NCBI GenBank assembly: GCA_017937865.1
Contig: JAGBCU010000057.1
Span: 1-44,755, forward strand
Direction of reading: 5' to 3'
Length of the DNA stretch: 44,755 nt
Source: Clostridia bacterium
GTDB lineage: Bacteria > Bacillota > Clostridia > Oscillospirales > Acutalibacteraceae
The notes under the pieces are model-generated. The model had not been told where the DNA came from. It made no database searches and worked only from the letters and a program-made list of their open reading frames with translations. The translations under genes were made by a program, and so were the position numbers. Positions 43,101-44,755 of this stretch are shown here, one piece after another; position 1 is the stretch's first letter, and every line of letters starts with the position of its first letter.

Positions 43101-44755
43101 CTTCGAATAATTTTCGGTTATGATGCTAACAGTTACGGAACCTTCTATCTTGACGACTTGCAGTTAGAAGAAGGTGACCAGGGTGCAAGCTCATATAATA
43201 TTGTTGAAAATGTTATAACTGATCAACATCAATATCAGCATCAATGGTTAACAGACGGTAAAACTTTAACGCCAACTAAACCGTTGATTTTAACTGAAAA
43301 TGATCCTTTATTGGTTAATATACCCGGCTATGATAACTTCTTTTCTATTCCCGGCGGTATAACCGACCAATATCGAAGAGTTCTTCAGGACCTTAGCGTT
43401 AGCGGTAAAGCCGGTGACGTTTACAGCTTCGGTAGTTGGCTTTACGGCGAATCAGTTCCTACCGACAGAGATAGAACGGGAAATTTAAATCCTTGCTTTG
43501 AAATGAAAATCCATTATTATGACGTTTGGGGTACGTGGATAGATGCTGTAGTAGTAAAAGCGAATCCCGATTGCGTAGGTCAATGGCAGTTTGTTTCAAG
43601 CGAAGCTATAATCCCTGTAGATTATAGTAAATTATCCTTTGAAATCTGTTACAACAATAACGCAAACAATATCTGGTTTACAAAACCCTTCTGCTACCGT
43701 GAGCAGTTCGGTCAGAGCTATACCTATGATAACGAGGGTAACGTTGTAAGTGCAAAGGATTTGGCAAATGCAAATTCAAGCTTTGCTTATCAGGATAATA
43801 ATCTTGTAAACGCTATAAACCCAAGCGGTAGCGCGTTCCTTTACCGTTATGACGAAACGAACAATAATCTTCTTTGTGCGGATTCAACAAACGGCGTAAG
43901 ATATACTTTTGGTTACGATGCTTACGGAAATGCAACCGCGGCTATGGTTAAAGAGATGAAGCTCGCAACCTATCTTGAATACAACGTAACCTATAATATC
44001 CGTAATAAGCATTCGGGTAATGCTTTAGATATGGGCGCTACTAACGGCAACGTTCATAACTATATGTATTATTACGATAATCTCAACCAGGAATGGACTT
44101 TAGAATATGCAGGCGAGGAGGGCGTTTACTACCTTAAAGCCAACAACAAATATTTATACGTTGACGGTGCCTCGGGCGAGGACGGTGCATATTTTAAAAC
44201 CGCCGAAACAAATACCGGCGATGATAAGTTTAAGTTTAAAATTGATGGTAACGGCAACGGCACGTGGAGCATCAAGAGTAAAACAAGTAACTACTCAAAA
44301 TGCGTTGACGGTATGCCGGGCGATACAAACGATTGCAGTAACTGTACGCCTATAACTCAGCAAACCTACGTCTACGGCAACGCAGGTCAGGAATGGTATT
44401 TCTACATAAAAGAGTCGGGCAAAGATAAAAAGGTTATCTATACCTCAGCTGAATATATAAGAAACGGTAACTATTTATATACCCAGACCGACCAGCTCGG
44501 TAACGTTACAAGGTATAACTATGACCAGCTTGCAGGCAGGCTTTATTCGGTAACCGATGCTAAGGGTAATACAACGAAATATACCTATAACAACGATACC
44601 AATCAATTAGCATCCGTTTCCTCGGGTGGTATGACCAACTATTATGCCTACGAAAACGATAGGCTGACCTTTATCAATTCCAATAACAGCGTAGGGTATA
44701 AATTTACCTATGACAACTTCGGAAGAACCTTGAAAAATGAGGTAGGCAACGGTAC
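40110..44755 (+). CDS. large secreted YD-repeat (RHS/WapA-like) protein with DNRLRE, CBM-like and ricin-like modules (3' end outside window)
   Basis: The frame is open from GTG 40110 to the last base: 1,548 codons, no stop. (An ATG at 40108 is followed at once by TGA; GTGGGTGG precedes the GTG.) Signal peptide 1-30 (cleavage near VFA-EE), then a Glu/Thr-rich part. Residues about 311-511 look like a DNRLRE beta domain (TEAWESNSITWNNQP; SWEITDLVQKWYTDPSTNHG). From about 530 RHS-type sequence begins (GNLVFTQPLTLDTGC), with YD repeats from about 700. Two CenC-like carbohydrate-binding segments lie at about 865-1025 and 1064-1194, and a ricin-type beta-trefoil with NQEW and GQEW (QxW) at about 1295-1432, followed by more YD repeats (YTYNNDTNQLASVSSGG). 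The C-terminal toxin or effector, if any, is outside the window. Wall-associated or released toxin role is inferred. Confidence 0.87.
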   Translation, partial: MKNNKITVKIFSILLSVLIISNILPMQVFAEEVTSLNQENTVIGETAETETTETEAVEAEREILSEEASKREEYVKHFRMSDGTYQAVQYETPVHFENNNEWIEYDNTLEETEALAEENEGKIIKNKDYINKLADFSVRFSKKTNGHKFVRYEKDGYELSWYYEDAKKKYAEVIEIEEDGDETTLEKNSSQVVYEGVFKDTDLQYIVNAEGVKENIVLNSDKSPTEYVAQYKANGLTPVEIDDKTIELQNEKGEAIYIISAPYMIDNNGEVSNNLTLELSDVKNNKFTVTLTLDSSWLQEESRAYPVIADPAIVTSQYWGESTSSSSAFVSSRHAGKCYGKGTSGYEGSLYVGFETVVSNLADEYGLSRQVVRGYFQCPQLPQLSIADKVVDAKVNFCCQLSSVNTILLYGVTEAWESNSITWNNQPDKEDNIADYNHISSEIPNLTYPWSNPSSWLSWEITDLVQKWYTDPSTNHGFVLKALNEEVGYKTWLYSSDYNGKYYARPFITITYRNMSGYEDYYSYTSLSSGRGGTASVNNYNGNLVFTQPLTLDTGCNIMPVNLSLVYNNNGDANPFGFMGNRVQTNFHIYLRYDEALAGNGFRYYLHDADGTKHWFYFENDSNVGKDEDGLGYTLEYLDKTVAPYAEFLITDKNKNKMYFDEWGWLLKIENSNNVAITLEYETYEDHFRIKSITDGIGRKYLFGYHEYYHNSIINFTDPVGRVTYIYTDGNKNLSSVCFPDGKSIYLNYGSNGLLSEIYDIDGNKTAISYHNSVQKQVYEFAWGKPENVLDYYNFIYKQNATEITDSQGRKFTYQFNDWGQNTAIVSNENGNAQFFKYNNSSDAATNAKNSSRNKVLSSSKVINSVSNYLINSGFQRDFWGYWSWNKNTDYPTEYSVVNDIGCLTNKALKISKESWNTYESLSAQTITGLKSGWYTASCYVNTFGETLGGDGLIFGYQVWGIPYGEYPEVSGNCEKVIKTDGWERLEVSFYVPADKELRIIFGYDANSYGTFYLDDLQLEEGDQGASSYNIVENVITDQHQYQHQWLTDGKTLTPTKPLILTENDPLLVNIPGYDNFFSIPGGITDQYRRVLQDLSVSGKAGDVYSFGSWLYGESVPTDRDRTGNLNPCFEMKIHYYDVWGTWIDAVVVKANPDCVGQWQFVSSEAIIPVDYSKLSFEICYNNNANNIWFTKPFCYREQFGQSYTYDNEGNVVSAKDLANANSSFAYQDNNLVNAINPSGSAFLYRYDETNNNLLCADSTNGVRYTFGYDAYGNATAAMVKEMKLATYLEYNVTYNIRNKHSGNALDMGATNGNVHNYMYYYDNLNQEWTLEYAGEEGVYYLKANNKYLYVDGASGEDGAYFKTAETNTGDDKFKFKIDGNGNGTWSIKSKTSNYSKCVDGMPGDTNDCSNCTPITQQTYVYGNAGQEWYFYIKESGKDKKVIYTSAEYIRNGNYLYTQTDQLGNVTRYNYDQLAGRLYSVTDAKGNTTKYTYNNDTNQLASVSSGGMTNYYAYENDRLTFINSNNSVGYKFTYDNFGRTLKNEVGNG

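Noticed and set aside
44107..44355. Plus-strand ORF of 82 codons
   Set aside because: It lies in another frame within the ricin-like part of the YD-repeat gene, whose frame stays open across it.
1..44755. tRNA, rRNA or riboswitch genes
   Set aside because: No cloverleaf, CCA-type end, rRNA segment or known riboswitch core was recognised by eye; a covariance-model search would be needed to exclude small RNAs.

Overview
This window looks like a piece of an AT-rich, Gram-positive, probably spore-forming gut Clostridia chromosome, most likely of the Oscillospiraceae/Ruminococcaceae type. The evidence is strong AAGGAGG-type ribosome sites, frequent non-ATG starts, the ECF-transporter/truA cluster, DUF4364 and DUF5711 genes, a ClpE-like unfoldase, and a Cys-rich protein with a sporulation-like promoter. 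The taxonomic placement is inference from gene content only.

Layout. (1) 1-7565: the right-hand part of a prophage or prophage-derived element. A very large polyvalent protein, cut by the left edge, is followed by two small virion-type proteins, a small membrane protein, a phi LC3-type holin and a PGRP-type amidase, ending in a hairpin terminator. No integrase is visible. (2) 7621-10095: minus-strand accessory genes (secreted YHYH-type protein, hexapeptide acetyltransferase, DUF4234 membrane protein). Between them, 8290-9010 is a gene-free stretch with unusual structure: a perfect 13-bp inverted repeat, an 86-bp nested inverted repeat holding a GNRA-loop terminator, and a run of mini-hairpins separated by an AGTTATATT-like spacer. 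(3) 10307-14941: valS-folC and a DUF4364 winged-helix gene. (4) 15020-17350, minus strand: a 31-cysteine protein with a sigma-K/E-like promoter, and an SH3-domain lipoprotein-like/membrane protein paired with a PflA-like radical SAM enzyme. (5) 17587-30216: one long housekeeping transcription unit, ruvC-ruvA-ruvB-glmM-methyltransferase-ecfA1-ecfA2-ecfT-truA-DUF5711-cvpA-pgsA-clpE-like, covering Holliday-junction processing, cell-wall precursor synthesis, vitamin uptake, tRNA modification, phospholipid synthesis and proteolysis. (6) 30278-35278: a compact three-gene operon encoding a TetM/EF-G-like GTPase fused to a YacP/Rae1-type NYN nuclease, a radical SAM enzyme with extra C-terminal cysteines, and a two-TM protein whose tail carries six Cys-Ala dipeptides. 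(7) 35345-44755: cell-surface genes: a secreted ceramidase-like hydrolase, a membrane protein with a Thr/Pro linker, a wall-binding-repeat protein, and a very large secreted YD-repeat (RHS/WapA-like) protein cut by the right edge.

The best candidate for an undescribed system is region 6. The (Cys-Ala)6 tail is written with mixed synonymous codons, so it is selected as protein. It is predicted to lie in the cytosol, where the overlapping upstream radical SAM enzyme could modify it, and both are co-transcribed with a GTPase-nuclease fusion whose two halves each belong to families that work at the ribosomal A site. Secondary items are the modular ADP-ribosyltransferase-like phage polyprotein, whose modules are separated by a repeated YSLS motif, and the hairpin array near the prophage edge.
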